Positions 26,474-35,961 of a stretch of DNA of 64,000 bases are shown here, piece by piece. The notes under the pieces are model-generated. The model worked only from the letters and a program-made list of their open reading frames with translations, was not told the DNA's origin and made no database searches. The stretch is from Clostridiales bacterium. GTDB taxonomy: Bacteria; Bacillota; Clostridia; Oscillospirales; Oscillospiraceae. The first letter of the stretch is position 1. Each line of letters begins with the position of its first letter. The stretch lies in contig CABIXV010000002.1 of the NCBI GenBank assembly GCA_902362775.1, positions 187,679 to 251,678 on the forward strand. The letters run 5' to 3'. Position numbers and translations under genes: made by a program.

Positions 26474-27886
26474 CTACCGGGATAGCTTCCGTTCAAAGCG
26501 GTCCTTCCTGGTATCCGAGGGTATTGCGGTGGGATATCTGCCGCTGAAACAGGCGTCACAGCAGTTCCCTCCCCCGATAAGTTCCCCCAGCTTGGACAGT
26601 GGAAGATACCCCAGCGAATCCGCCCCTATCATGTCTGATATTTCCTCTGGCGTGTGGCTGCAGGCAATCAGATTTTCCTTCGAGTCGATATCTGTGCCAT
26701 AGTAGCAGGGATTCAAAAAGGGTGGCGCCGAAACACGCACATGGATCTCACAGGCTCCCGCCTCTCGTAGAAGGCTGACGATACGGCCGCTGGTAGTACC
26801 CCGGACAATGGAGTCATCAATGAGGACTACTCGCTTTCCCCGGACAGTCTCTCCGATGGCGCTTAACTTGATCTTCACCTTGTCCAGACGCTGCTCCTGT
26901 CCCGGCGAGATAAAGGTGCGCCCAATATACTTGTTTTTGAGCAGTCCAATTCCGTATGGGATACCGGAGGCCTGGCTGAATCCAAGGGCGGCGTCCAGCC
27001 CTGAGTCCGGCACCCCTACCACCACGTCCGCCTGAGCCGGGTGCTCCTGTGCCAGGATCCTTCCGGCCCGGAGTCGGGCGGCGTGGACAGATACCCCGTC
27101 GATGACCGAGTCCGGACGGGCAAAATAGATGTACTCAAAAATACAAGGCCGCCTCGCGGCTTTTCCACAGTGCTCCCTCCGGGCGACCATTCCTTCCGGA
27201 CTGAATACCAGGATCTCTCCTGGCTCTACATCACGGACGAACCGCGCTCCTACGGCAGTCAGAGCACAGCTCTCTGAGGCTGCCACATAGCCCCCGCCAG
27301 GCAGTTCCCCATAACACAGGGGACGGAACCCATAGGGATCTCGGGCGCAGATCAGCTTTCTGGGAGACATGAGTACCAGAGAGTAAGCCCCCTCCAGCTC
27401 ATCCATGGCCTTGCTCAGAGCTTCCTCAATGGAGGGGCAGGTCAGCCGCTTTCTTGTAATGGTATAGGCAATAATCTCTGTATCGCTGGTGGTATGAAAG
27501 ATGGCTCCCTTCAGCTCCAGTTGCCCCCGCAGTTGGGCGGCGTTGCTGAGGTTTCCGTTGTGAGCGATGGCCATGTGCCCCTTCACATGGTTGACCTCAA
27601 TGGGTTGGCAGTTGCCGCGATTTGCGGCCCCGGTAGTGCCGTACCTCACATGGCCCACCGCCATGGCTCCCTTGGGAAATCGGGCCAGCTCCTCCTGAGA
27701 AAAGACCTGGCTCAACAGCCCCAGATCCTTTCTTGAGAAGAATACACCGTCGTCGTTGACCACGATGCCGCAGCTCTCCTGTCCCCGGTGCTGGAGGGCA
27801 TACAGTCCGTAATAGGCCAGGCTAGCCGCCTGGATTGGGGCTTGGCTGATGACGCCGAATACACCGCACTCCTCATGGATGCTCAT
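26474..27886 (-). CDS. purF: amidophosphoribosyltransferase
   Basis: 470 residues. First step of purine synthesis: PRPP plus glutamine gives 5-phosphoribosylamine. A six-residue propeptide (MSIHEE) precedes the catalytic Cys7 of the N-terminal glutaminase domain, as in the B. subtilis-type enzyme. The C-terminal PRPP site is LIDDSIVRGTTSG. Cysteines near the C-terminus (NLIACS, CCDACFSG) fit the iron-sulfur form. It is the last gene of the run that starts at glnN, separated from pyrG by a 230-base gap containing a partial copy of the pyrG 3' end. Confidence 0.95.
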   Translation of the reverse strand: MSIHEECGVFGVISQAPIQAASLAYYGLYALQHRGQESCGIVVNDDGVFFSRKDLGLLSQVFSQEELARFPKGAMAVGHVRYGTTGAANRGNCQPIEVNHVKGHMAIAHNGNLSNAAQLRGQLELKGAIFHTTSDTEIIAYTITRKRLTCPSIEEALSKAMDELEGAYSLVLMSPRKLICARDPYGFRPLCYGELPGGGYVAASESCALTAVGARFVRDVEPGEILVFSPEGMVARREHCGKAARRPCIFEYIYFARPDSVIDGVSVHAARLRAGRILAQEHPAQADVVVGVPDSGLDAALGFSQASGIPYGIGLLKNKYIGRTFISPGQEQRLDKVKIKLSAIGETVRGKRVVLIDDSIVRGTTSGRIVSLLREAGACEIHVRVSAPPFLNPCYYGTDIDSKENLIACSHTPEEISDMIGADSLGYLPLSKLGELIGGGNCCDACFSGRYPTAIPSDTRKDRFERKLSR

Positions 27887-27951
27887 TTCTATTCCTCCCG
27901 CTCTGAAGCTGGCGCCGGCCCGCGCGCTTCCTTATTCCCTATTCCCTGTTT

Positions 27952-28187
27952 TTCTCCTTCGCCGCGAATATAAATTCCCGAAACAGCGGATGTGCCCGGT
28001 TGGGCCGGGCGCAAACACGGGCTCCCCCCGTGTTTGTCCCGGTGTTTCAATGCCCTCCGGCTCTCCGCTGCCGCGGAAACCGCCGGAGCTGGCAAAAAGC
28101 CGGCCCGCGCACGCTCTTACGCTCCGCTTTTCTCCTTCGCCGCGAATATAAATTCCCGAAACAGCGGATGTGCCCGGTTGGGCCGGC
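27952..28187. repeat. direct duplication of the pyrG 3' end
   Basis: About 58 bases are repeated almost without change at 27952-28010 and 28130-28187, beginning TTCTCCTTCGCCGCGAATAT and ending GTTGGGCCGG. The second copy is the genuine 3' end of pyrG (coding ...[10 protein letters not shown]). Shorter similar stretches (GCCGGCCCGCGC) flank both copies at 27916 and 28103, so the duplicated unit, with its spacer, may be about 180 bases. Confidence 0.8.
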
Positions 28188-29721
28188 TTTTCAGCTCCGG
28201 GTGGAATTGGACGCCTACAAACCAGGGATGGGAGGGCAGCTCTACTATCTCCACCAGCCGGCCGTCCGGCGACAAACCAGACAGGCGCAGCCCAGCTTGG
28301 GTCAACCGCTGGCGATATTCGTTGTTGAACTCATAGCGGTGCCGGTGCCGCTCCGAGATGTCCGACGTTCTGTAAGCTTGGAACGCCGCTGTGTCTTCCC
28401 GGTCAATGCGGCACGGGAAGGCGCCCAGGCGCATGGTGCCTCCCTTGTCGGTCACGCCCCGCTGGCCCTCCATCAGGTCGATGACGGGATAAGGTGTGTC
28501 CGGGTCCAGCTCGCTGGAGTGAGCCCCCTTCATGCCGCACACATGGCGGGCAAACTCCACCACCGCCATCTGCATTCCCAGACAGATGCCCAGAAACGGT
28601 ATTTTATGCTCCCTGGCATAGCGGATGGCGGAGATCTTGCCCTCGATCCCCCGGCTGCCAAAGCCGCCGGGTACCAGGACGCCGTCCACTCCGGCAAGGA
28701 GCATCTCCACGTTGCCCTCTGTGACCGCTTCGCTGTCTACCCAGCGGATGTGTACCTTTACCCCGTTCTCGATCCCTCCGTGGGTCAGCGCCTCCACCAC
28801 AGAGAGGTAGGCGTCATGGAGGGCCACATACTTACCCACCAGTGCGACCTCCACTTCTCCTTTTGGGTGCTTGGCCCGCTGAACCATAGTATCCCACTCG
28901 GTCAGGTCCGGAGCGTGGCACTCCAGCCCCAGATGCTTCACCACCACCTGAGCCAGTCCCGCCTTCTCCAGCATCAGCGGGACCTCGTAGAGCAGGCCGG
29001 CGGTCAGATTTGGGATGGCGTTTTCCACCGGGATATTGCAGAACAAAGATATCTTTTCCAGGATCTCCTGGGGCACCGCCTCATCACTACGGCACAGGAT
29101 AACATCGGGCTGGATGCCCAGCGAGAGCAGCTCCTTGGCCGAGTGCTGGGTGGGCTTTGATTTCAGCTCCCCGGTCCCTGGGATGGATACGATGAGGGAT
29201 ACATGGAGAAACATGACGTTTTTTCTCCCCCGCTCGGCGGCCACCTGGCGGATGGCCTCCAGGAACGGCTGGGATTCGATATCGCCTACCGTACCACCGA
29301 TCTCTACAATGGCTATATCGGTTTCAGGCCCCTCCAAGGTATAAATACACCGCTTGATCTCGTCGGTAATATGGGGGATGATTTGGACCGTTCCACCCAA
29401 ATAGTCCCCTTTCCGCTCCCGATTCAGTACGTTCCAGTATATCCGGCCCGCTGATACCGAGGAGTTTACTGTCAGATTCTCATCGATGAAACGCTCATAG
29501 TGGCCCAGGTCCAGGTCAGTTTCCGCCCCATCATCGGTGACAAAGACCTCCCCGTGCTGATAGGGGGACATGGTCCCTGGGTCCACGTTGAGATATGGGT
29601 CCAGCTTCTGGACTTTTACCTTCAGCCCCCTCTGCTTCAGGAGCCGGCCCAAGGACGCCGCTGTGATCCCCTTGCCCAGGCCGGACACCACGCCTCCAGT
29701 CACAAAGATATAGTTTGTCAT
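28117..29721 (-). CDS. pyrG: CTP synthase
   Basis: 534 residues, normal family length. Converts UTP to CTP with ATP and glutamine. N-terminal synthase domain with [17 protein letters not shown] and the [10 protein letters not shown] loop; C-terminal glutaminase domain with nucleophile Cys in GICLGMQM and HPE-type His/Glu near VQFHPE. Starts at ATG 29721. Lies between purB (36 bases upstream) and purF. The last codons are part of a duplicated segment. Confidence 0.96.
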   Translation of the reverse strand: MTNYIFVTGGVVSGLGKGITAASLGRLLKQRGLKVKVQKLDPYLNVDPGTMSPYQHGEVFVTDDGAETDLDLGHYERFIDENLTVNSSVSAGRIYWNVLNRERKGDYLGGTVQIIPHITDEIKRCIYTLEGPETDIAIVEIGGTVGDIESQPFLEAIRQVAAERGRKNVMFLHVSLIVSIPGTGELKSKPTQHSAKELLSLGIQPDVILCRSDEAVPQEILEKISLFCNIPVENAIPNLTAGLLYEVPLMLEKAGLAQVVVKHLGLECHAPDLTEWDTMVQRAKHPKGEVEVALVGKYVALHDAYLSVVEALTHGGIENGVKVHIRWVDSEAVTEGNVEMLLAGVDGVLVPGGFGSRGIEGKISAIRYAREHKIPFLGICLGMQMAVVEFARHVCGMKGAHSSELDPDTPYPVIDLMEGQRGVTDKGGTMRLGAFPCRIDREDTAAFQAYRTSDISERHRHRYEFNNEYRQRLTQAGLRLSGLSPDGRLVEIVELPSHPWFVGVQFHPELKSRPNRAHPLFREFIFAAKEKSGA

Positions 29722-29757
29722 AGCCCCTTCTCTCCCTTCACTGGCCGCAGCCTGTTC

Positions 29758-31173
29758 TCACAGCTCGATCCGGGCAGTCTCCCGCTCCAGATCCGCAAAC
29801 AGCGGACGGATGCTCTGGACAAAGTCCTCCACCTGCTGGGCACACCGGCCGGTATACAGCTCCGGGTTCAGCAGCCGCTCCATATCCCCTCGTGACAGGC
29901 CGAAGGACGGCTCCCCGGCCAGCCGGTCCAACAGGTCGCAGTCCCCCCCATCTTTCATCCGGGCGGTGGCTGCCATGGAGCAGCGGCGGATGATTTCATG
30001 GAGCTCCTGCCGGTCTCCCCCCCGCTTTACCGCCTCCATCATCAGATTTTCCGTGGCGATGAAGGGCAGGTACTCCTTTACCGTTTTCTCAATCACTCTT
30101 TCATTGACATGGAGCCCGTTTGTTACATTCTGGGCCAGACGCAGGATAGCGTCAGCGCACAAGAAGCCCTCGGGCAGGGCAATGCGCCGGTTGGCTGAGT
30201 CGTCCAGCGTCCGCTCCAGCCACTGGGTCGAGGCGGTCATAGGGGCATTCATAGCGTCGGCCATCAGATAGCGGGCCAGGGAGCAGATTCGCTCACAGCG
30301 CATAGGGTTGCGCTTATAGGCCATGGCGGAGGAGCCGATCTGGTCCTTTTCAAAGGGCTCCTCCACCTGCCTGTCGTGCTGGAGCAGGCGGATATCATTG
30401 GCCATACGGTAACAGCTCTGGGCGATAGAGGAGAGGCAATTCAAAATGCGGCTGTCCAGCTTTCTGGGGTAGGTCTGGCCGCACACCGGGAAGCACTCCT
30501 CAAATCCGAAGTCAGAGGAGATCTTCTGGTTCATTTGACTGATCTTCTCCTGGTCCCCGTCAAACAGGTCCAGGAAGCTGGCTTCAGTGCCGGTAGTCCC
30601 ACGGCAGCCCAGGAACTTGACGTTCTTCAGGGTGAAGTCCAGTTCGGACAGGTCGGACTCCAAGTCCTGGAGCCAGAGCGCCGCCCGCTTACCTACCGTG
30701 ACCAGCTGGGCGGGCTGATAGTGAGTGTAGCCCAGGGTAGGCAGGGCCCGATATTGCTGGGCAAAGTCGGCCAGATTGGCCATCACCTGAAGCAGCTGCT
30801 GGCGGAGATAGCGCAGCCCATCCCGGTAAAGGATCAGATCGGCGTTGTCTGTGACATAGCAGCTGGTGGCCCCCAGATGGATGATGCCGGCGGCAGAGGG
30901 GGCCGCCTGTCCAAAGGCGTAGACATGGGCCATCACGTCGTGGCGCACCTCTTTCTCCCGCCGCCTGACACAGTCATAATCGATCTCGGTGATGTGGGCC
31001 TCCAGCTCCTCTACCTGCCCCTGGGTAATGGGCAGGCCCAGTTCCATCTCCGCCCGTGCCAGGGAAACCCACAGCCGCCGCCAGGTCTGATAGCGGGTAT
31101 CGGCGGAAAAAAGCTGGAGCATATAGGGGGAGGCGTAACGGGTAGACAGCGGGGATTCATATCGGTCAGTCAT
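29758..31173 (-). CDS. purB: adenylosuccinate lyase
   Basis: 471 residues behind AAGGAGG. Cleaves SAICAR and adenylosuccinate with release of fumarate. The fumarase/aspartase superfamily loop appears as GSSAMAYKRNPMRCE (usual SSxMPxKxN), and the N-terminal SPLSTRYAS start and HLGATSCYVTDNADL segment match the family. Follows purA after 12 bases. Confidence 0.95.
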   Translation of the reverse strand: MTDRYESPLSTRYASPYMLQLFSADTRYQTWRRLWVSLARAEMELGLPITQGQVEELEAHITEIDYDCVRRREKEVRHDVMAHVYAFGQAAPSAAGIIHLGATSCYVTDNADLILYRDGLRYLRQQLLQVMANLADFAQQYRALPTLGYTHYQPAQLVTVGKRAALWLQDLESDLSELDFTLKNVKFLGCRGTTGTEASFLDLFDGDQEKISQMNQKISSDFGFEECFPVCGQTYPRKLDSRILNCLSSIAQSCYRMANDIRLLQHDRQVEEPFEKDQIGSSAMAYKRNPMRCERICSLARYLMADAMNAPMTASTQWLERTLDDSANRRIALPEGFLCADAILRLAQNVTNGLHVNERVIEKTVKEYLPFIATENLMMEAVKRGGDRQELHEIIRRCSMAATARMKDGGDCDLLDRLAGEPSFGLSRGDMERLLNPELYTGRCAQQVEDFVQSIRPLFADLERETARIEL

Positions 31174-31185
31174 TTGTCGTCCTCC

Positions 31186-32460
31186 TTATACTCTGATGAC
31201 GCTGTCCCGCTCCGGCCCCACCGAGATATAGGCGATAGGACAGCCGATGGCCCGCTCCACATGGCCCACATACTCCTGGGCCTGGCGGGGCAGATCCTCC
31301 CACCTACGGGCCGAGGAGATGTCCTGCTTCCAGCCCGGCAGATACTCGATCTCCGGCAGGGCTTTGCCCAGGGCCGTGGGGAAGGGAAAGCTCTCTGTAG
31401 GCTGGCCGTCCAGCCGGTAGCGGACGCACACAGGGATTCGGTCCAGATAGCTGAGTACATCCAGTTTGGTCAGCGCGATCTCTGTGGCCCCCTGGATTTC
31501 CACCCCGTACCGGGTGGCCACCAGGTCGATGGGGCCTACCCGCCGCGGCCGGCCGGTCTTGGCGCCGTATTCCGCTCCCGCCTTCCTCAGTTTCTCCGCC
31601 TCCGGACCGAACATCTCACAGACAAAGGGCCCCTCCCCTACACAGGTGGAGTATGCCTTTACCACACCTACCACCCGGTCAATTTTGGCGGAGGGCAGGC
31701 CGGAACCGATAGGGGCGTAGGCCGCCGTGGTGTTGGATGAGGTGGTGTAGGGGTAGATGCCGAAGTCCAGGTCCCGAAGGGAACCCAGCTGGGCTTCGAA
31801 GAGGATGCTCTTTCCCCGGCTCTGGGCCTGCTTCAAATAGGCCCCGCTGTCACAGAGATAGGGCTTGATTTTTTCGCAGCTGTTGGCCAGCCACTCCTCC
31901 ACCCTCTCCATGGTGAAGGGCTCTGCCCCATACACCTTAGTCAAGGTTAGGTTCTTCCACTCCAGAAGCTGGGCCAGATGGTCCCGTAATTCCTCCGGAT
32001 AGAACAGCTCTCCGGCCATAATGGTCTTTTTCTGGTACTTATCGGAGTAGAAGGGGGCAATCCCCTGCTTGGTTGAGCCATACTTGTGGTCCTTCAGCCG
32101 CTTCTCCTCCAGCTCGTCCAGCTCCCGGTGCCAGGGCAGCAGAAGCGAGGCCCGGTCGCTGATCTTCAGATTCTCCGGGCTGATCTCCACTCCTCTGGAC
32201 ATCACATCCTCTATCTCTGGCCACAGGTTCTCCGGGTCCAGAGCCACCCCGTTCCCCAGGACATTGACGACCCCCGGGCGGAAAATACCCGAGGGAAGAA
32301 GATGGAGGGCAAATTTTCCATACTGGTTGATGACGGTGTGTCCGGCGTTGCCGCCCCCCTGGTAGCGGACCACAAGGTCATAGTCCTGGGTGAGCAGGTC
32401 CACCATCCTTCCCTTGCCCTCGTCCCCCCAGTTGATGCCCACGATGGCGCAGTTTGACAT
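31186..32460 (-). CDS. purA: adenylosuccinate synthase
   Basis: 424 residues from ATG 32460; an upstream in-frame extension overlaps purC and was rejected. Makes adenylosuccinate from IMP, aspartate and GTP. N-terminal GTP-binding segment GINWGDEGKGRMVD and the GNAGHTV loop with catalytic histidine are present, as is the GRPRRVGPIDLVATRYG segment. Lies between purC and purB, giving the two steps from IMP to AMP side by side. Confidence 0.96.
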   Translation of the reverse strand: MSNCAIVGINWGDEGKGRMVDLLTQDYDLVVRYQGGGNAGHTVINQYGKFALHLLPSGIFRPGVVNVLGNGVALDPENLWPEIEDVMSRGVEISPENLKISDRASLLLPWHRELDELEEKRLKDHKYGSTKQGIAPFYSDKYQKKTIMAGELFYPEELRDHLAQLLEWKNLTLTKVYGAEPFTMERVEEWLANSCEKIKPYLCDSGAYLKQAQSRGKSILFEAQLGSLRDLDFGIYPYTTSSNTTAAYAPIGSGLPSAKIDRVVGVVKAYSTCVGEGPFVCEMFGPEAEKLRKAGAEYGAKTGRPRRVGPIDLVATRYGVEIQGATEIALTKLDVLSYLDRIPVCVRYRLDGQPTESFPFPTALGKALPEIEYLPGWKQDISSARRWEDLPRQAQEYVGHVERAIGCPIAYISVGPERDSVIRV

Positions 32461-32474
32461 ATTGTTCCCTCCGT

Positions 32475-33200
32475 TTACAATTGTTGGTTGAGCCGGTCCA
32501 TGACCTGGCGGTAGGCCGCCTCCACGCCGCCCAGATCCCGGCGGAAGCGGTCCTTGTCCAGTTTGTCCCCAGTCTGACTGTCCCACAGGCGGCAGGTGTC
32601 GGGGCTGATCTCATCGGCCAGGATTATGGTACCGTCTGGCAGCCGGCCAAACTCCAGCTTGAAGTCCACCAGTGTGACGCCGCACTGCTTCCAGATCTCC
32701 CGGAGCAGCCTGTTGACCTCCAGGGCATAGCGCCGGATGACCGCTACCTCCTCCGGGGAAGCCAGCCCCAGGGCGAGCACATGGTCGTCGTTGAGCAGAG
32801 GGTCCCCCAGCTCATCATTCTTATAGGAAAACTCCAGGGTCGGCCGGTAAAAGGCCGCTCCTTCGGCCACCCCGTACCGCTTGGAAAAGGAGCCGGCGGC
32901 AATGTTGCGCACGATGACCTCCAGGGGGACGATGGCCACCCTCTTTACCAGGGTATCCCGGTCGTTGAGCTCCCGGACCAGGTGGGTGGGGATTCCCTCC
33001 CGCTCCAGCCGGGCCATCAGCAAATCGCTCATCCGGTTGTTGATGACGCCCTTACCGACGATGGTGCCCTTTTTCAGCCCATTGAAGGCGGTGGCGTCAT
33101 CCTTATAGGATACAATCAGCAGCTCCGGGTCATCTGTGGCGTACACCTTTTTCGCCTTGCCCTCGTAGAGCAACTCCCGCTTTTGAGGCATTTCACTCAT
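32475..33200 (-). CDS. purC: SAICAR synthase
   Basis: 241 residues from ATG 33200 behind GGGAGGG. Joins CAIR and aspartate to SAICAR using ATP. Opens with the typical LLYEGKAKKVYATDD, then FNGLKKGTIVGKG and VDFKLEFGR plus ADEISPDTCR. The gene overlaps the end of carA by eight bases. Confidence 0.96.
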   Translation of the reverse strand: MSEMPQKRELLYEGKAKKVYATDDPELLIVSYKDDATAFNGLKKGTIVGKGVINNRMSDLLMARLEREGIPTHLVRELNDRDTLVKRVAIVPLEVIVRNIAAGSFSKRYGVAEGAAFYRPTLEFSYKNDELGDPLLNDDHVLALGLASPEEVAVIRRYALEVNRLLREIWKQCGVTLVDFKLEFGRLPDGTIILADEISPDTCRLWDSQTGDKLDKDRFRRDLGGVEAAYRQVMDRLNQQL

Positions 33201-34290
33201 TTGTTTTCCCTCCCATAGACGCTACAAATCGGTCAAACAGATACTCCATATCCCTGGGGCCGGGGTTGGCCTCTGGATGGAACTGTGTGGAAAAGCAGTT
33301 GGGGCGGCGGTAGCGCAGTCCCTCGCAGGTTCCGTCGTTGGCATTGATGTGGGACACCTGGGCCACCACCGGGTCCACGGTATCGGCCAGTACCATATAG
33401 CCGTGGTTTTGACTGGTGATAAACACCCGGCCCCTCTCTACATCCCGGACCGGGTGGTTCCCGCCCCGGTGGCCATAGTCCATCTTTCCCGTCCTGGCCC
33501 CGGTGGCCAGTGCCAGCATCTGGTGGCCCAGACAGATGCCATACAGGGGCAGGCCGCTGTCATAGAGCTTTTTTATCTCCCGGATCATGTCTGTGTTCTC
33601 CGCCGGGTCCCCAGGGCCGTTGGACAACAGCACCCCATCATAGCCGCCGGAGAGGACTGTCTCGGCCGGGGTGGAGGCGGGCAGCGCCGTGACGCTGCAT
33701 CCCCGGCGGCGGAGACAGTCTATCATATTCTGCTTGACCCCGTAGTCCATCATGGCCACATGGTACCGCTCCTCCCCTATGGCGGGAAACTCCTCCGGGG
33801 CGGAGCGGGTAACCTTCTGGATCGTATCCCGGACCTTATAGGCGTGCAGCCGCTCCAATACCTGCCCCACATCAAACTGCTGGGCACAGGTCAGCATGGC
33901 GTTCATGCTCCCCTGGCTGCGGAGCATCTTGGTCAGGGCACGGGTATCCACCCCCTCGATGCCGGGGATGTCATGCTCCTTCATATAATCCCCCAGGTCC
34001 ATCTCTCGGCGGAAGTTGCTCCCCCTGGGGGACAGATGGCGAACCACCAGCATCTCCACCCAGGGGCGGCTGGACTCGTTGTCCTCGCTGTTCACCCCGT
34101 AGTTGCCGATGAGGGGATAGGACATGACCACGCCCTGTCCGGCATAGGAGGGATCGGTCAGGATCTCCTGGTAGCCAGTCATGGAGGTGTTGAACACCAG
34201 CTCGCACACCCGTGTCTCTGTGCTCCCGATGCTGGTACCGGAGAGGACGCTTCCGTTTTCCAAGATCAAAGTCGCTTTCAAACTGCTCAC
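33193..34290 (-). CDS. carA: carbamoyl-phosphate synthase small (glutaminase) subunit
   Basis: 365 residues from GTG 34290 behind AGGAAG. Supplies ammonia from glutamine for carbamoyl phosphate. The glutaminase nucleophile is in YGICLGHQML; the usual SxxTGYQEILTDPSY motif is near the N-terminus. The large subunit gene carB is not in the window, so the two subunits are encoded apart here. It lies between asnB and purC. Confidence 0.95.
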   Translation of the reverse strand: MSSLKATLILENGSVLSGTSIGSTETRVCELVFNTSMTGYQEILTDPSYAGQGVVMSYPLIGNYGVNSEDNESSRPWVEMLVVRHLSPRGSNFRREMDLGDYMKEHDIPGIEGVDTRALTKMLRSQGSMNAMLTCAQQFDVGQVLERLHAYKVRDTIQKVTRSAPEEFPAIGEERYHVAMMDYGVKQNMIDCLRRRGCSVTALPASTPAETVLSGGYDGVLLSNGPGDPAENTDMIREIKKLYDSGLPLYGICLGHQMLALATGARTGKMDYGHRGGNHPVRDVERGRVFITSQNHGYMVLADTVDPVVAQVSHINANDGTCEGLRYRRPNCFSTQFHPEANPGPRDMEYLFDRFVASMGGKTNE

Positions 34291-34310
34291 TCGCTTCCTA
34301 TGTGATGGTC

Positions 34311-35894
34311 TTAAACTCCGCTCTGGCCGTAGTTGGCCAGCACACGGGCGGAGGGGTCATCCACGTCGCAGCCCTCCCACTCCCGGTTGGGCATCCAGAA
34401 ATCCAGGACCATCCCGCTCTGCCCCGGATAGTATTTCTCAAATATCTCACGATAGAGCAATGACTCCTTGGTAAAGGGGCGGGCATGGACATACTTCTGC
34501 CTCAGCTTCTGGAAATCGTCATCGGTGTAACACTGTTCCGCGTATTCCTTCAGGTCGTCCACCAGTGAGTGGCCCACAGCGTCGGAGAAGGCCGCCTTCT
34601 CCCGCCACAGGATATCCTGGGGCAGCCAGCCGCCCTCCTCGAAGGCGTGGCGGAGCAGATACTTGCCCTTTCCATATCGGTTCCGCTTCCGCTCCGGGTC
34701 CACCGACATGACATAACGCACGAACTCCAGGTCTCCGAAGGGGACTCGTGCCTCCAGGGAGTTGACCGAGATACACCGGTCTGCCCGGAGCACATCGTAC
34801 ATATGCAGCTCTCGGACCCGTTTTTCCGACTCCTCCTGAAACGCTTGGGCAGAAGGGGCGTAGTCTGTATACTTATAGCCGAACAGCTCGTCGGATATCT
34901 CGCCAGTGAGCAGCACCCGAATATCGGTCTGCTCGTGAATGGCCTTACAGACCAAGTACATTCCCACGCTGGCCCGAATGGTGGTAATGTCGTACGTGCC
35001 CAGCAGGTGAATCACCCGCTCCAGGTTGGAGATCACATCCTCCCGTGTGATGATCACCTCCGTGTGGCGGCTGCCGATGTATTCCGCCACCTCCCTGGCG
35101 TATTTCAAATCGATGGCGTCGCCGCTCATGCCGATGGCAAAGGTCCGAATCGGGGTCTTGCTCCGCCGGGCGGCGATGGCGCACACCAAGGAGGAGTCAA
35201 GCCCTCCGGACAGCAGGAAGCCCACCTTGGCGTCGGCCACCAGCCGCTTTTCCACCCCGGCGATCAGCTTTTCCCGGATGTTCCGGCATACCGTTTCCAG
35301 GTCATCCCGGCAGATCCGCTCCACCTGGGTCATATCCCGGTAACAGATAAATCTGCCGTCCTTATAGTAATGTCCAGGGGGGAAGGGCAGTATTTCTCCC
35401 GCCGCCAGGCCCAGCAGGTTCTGGGGCTCGCTGGCAAAGAGGATAACTCCTTGGCTGTCATATCCGTAATAGAGGGGGCGGATGCCGATGGGATCACGGG
35501 CGGCGATGTACTCCTGTCTCTCACCGTCATAGAGGATGCAGGCGAATTCCGCATCCAGCATCCGGAACATCTCCACCCCGTATTCCCGGTACAGAGGGAG
35601 CAGCAGCTCACAGTCAGAGTCGCTGGCAAAGGTATATTTTTCTTCCAGTCGCTTTTTTAGCTTTTCAAAGCCGTATATCTCGCCGTTGCACACCACGAAG
35701 CTGCCGTCCAGCGCAAAGGGCTGCATCCCGGCAGAAGTCAGGCCCATAATGGACAGCCGGTGGAATCCCAGCAGGCCCTTTCCTGTGTCAACGATCCGGC
35801 TGTCATCCGGCCCCCGACTGACCGTGCGCTGAAAGCCGGCCTGAAATGCCTCCAGGTCGAACACTGGGCCGCAATATCCCATAATGGAACACAT
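34311..35894 (-). CDS. asnB: glutamine-dependent asparagine synthase
   Basis: 527 residues from ATG 35894 behind GGAGGAG; an upstream extension was rejected because the catalytic cysteine must be residue 2 (MCSIMGY). Glutaminase domain 1-200 and synthase domain with the ATP pyrophosphatase loop LLSGGLDSSL. Makes asparagine from aspartate, glutamine and ATP. It follows glnN after 67 bases, consistent with direct use of the glutamine made upstream. Confidence 0.94.
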   Translation of the reverse strand: MCSIMGYCGPVFDLEAFQAGFQRTVSRGPDDSRIVDTGKGLLGFHRLSIMGLTSAGMQPFALDGSFVVCNGEIYGFEKLKKRLEEKYTFASDSDCELLLPLYREYGVEMFRMLDAEFACILYDGERQEYIAARDPIGIRPLYYGYDSQGVILFASEPQNLLGLAAGEILPFPPGHYYKDGRFICYRDMTQVERICRDDLETVCRNIREKLIAGVEKRLVADAKVGFLLSGGLDSSLVCAIAARRSKTPIRTFAIGMSGDAIDLKYAREVAEYIGSRHTEVIITREDVISNLERVIHLLGTYDITTIRASVGMYLVCKAIHEQTDIRVLLTGEISDELFGYKYTDYAPSAQAFQEESEKRVRELHMYDVLRADRCISVNSLEARVPFGDLEFVRYVMSVDPERKRNRYGKGKYLLRHAFEEGGWLPQDILWREKAAFSDAVGHSLVDDLKEYAEQCYTDDDFQKLRQKYVHARPFTKESLLYREIFEKYYPGQSGMVLDFWMPNREWEGCDVDDPSARVLANYGQSGV

Positions 35895-35961
35895 AAACGC
35901 TCCTCCAATCTCTATTGGGCCCCGGTCCGAATGGAGGCCGGGGCCAGAAGGGATCTGGTCG

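Noticed and set aside
28000..29160. A 386-codon open frame on the plus strand opposite pyrG
   Set aside because: Antisense to a complete pyrG with all motifs; no start signal and no recognisable domain.
30376..31740. A 454-codon open frame on the plus strand opposite purB and purA
   Set aside because: Spans two well-defined genes on the other strand and has no own promoter, ribosome site or motif.
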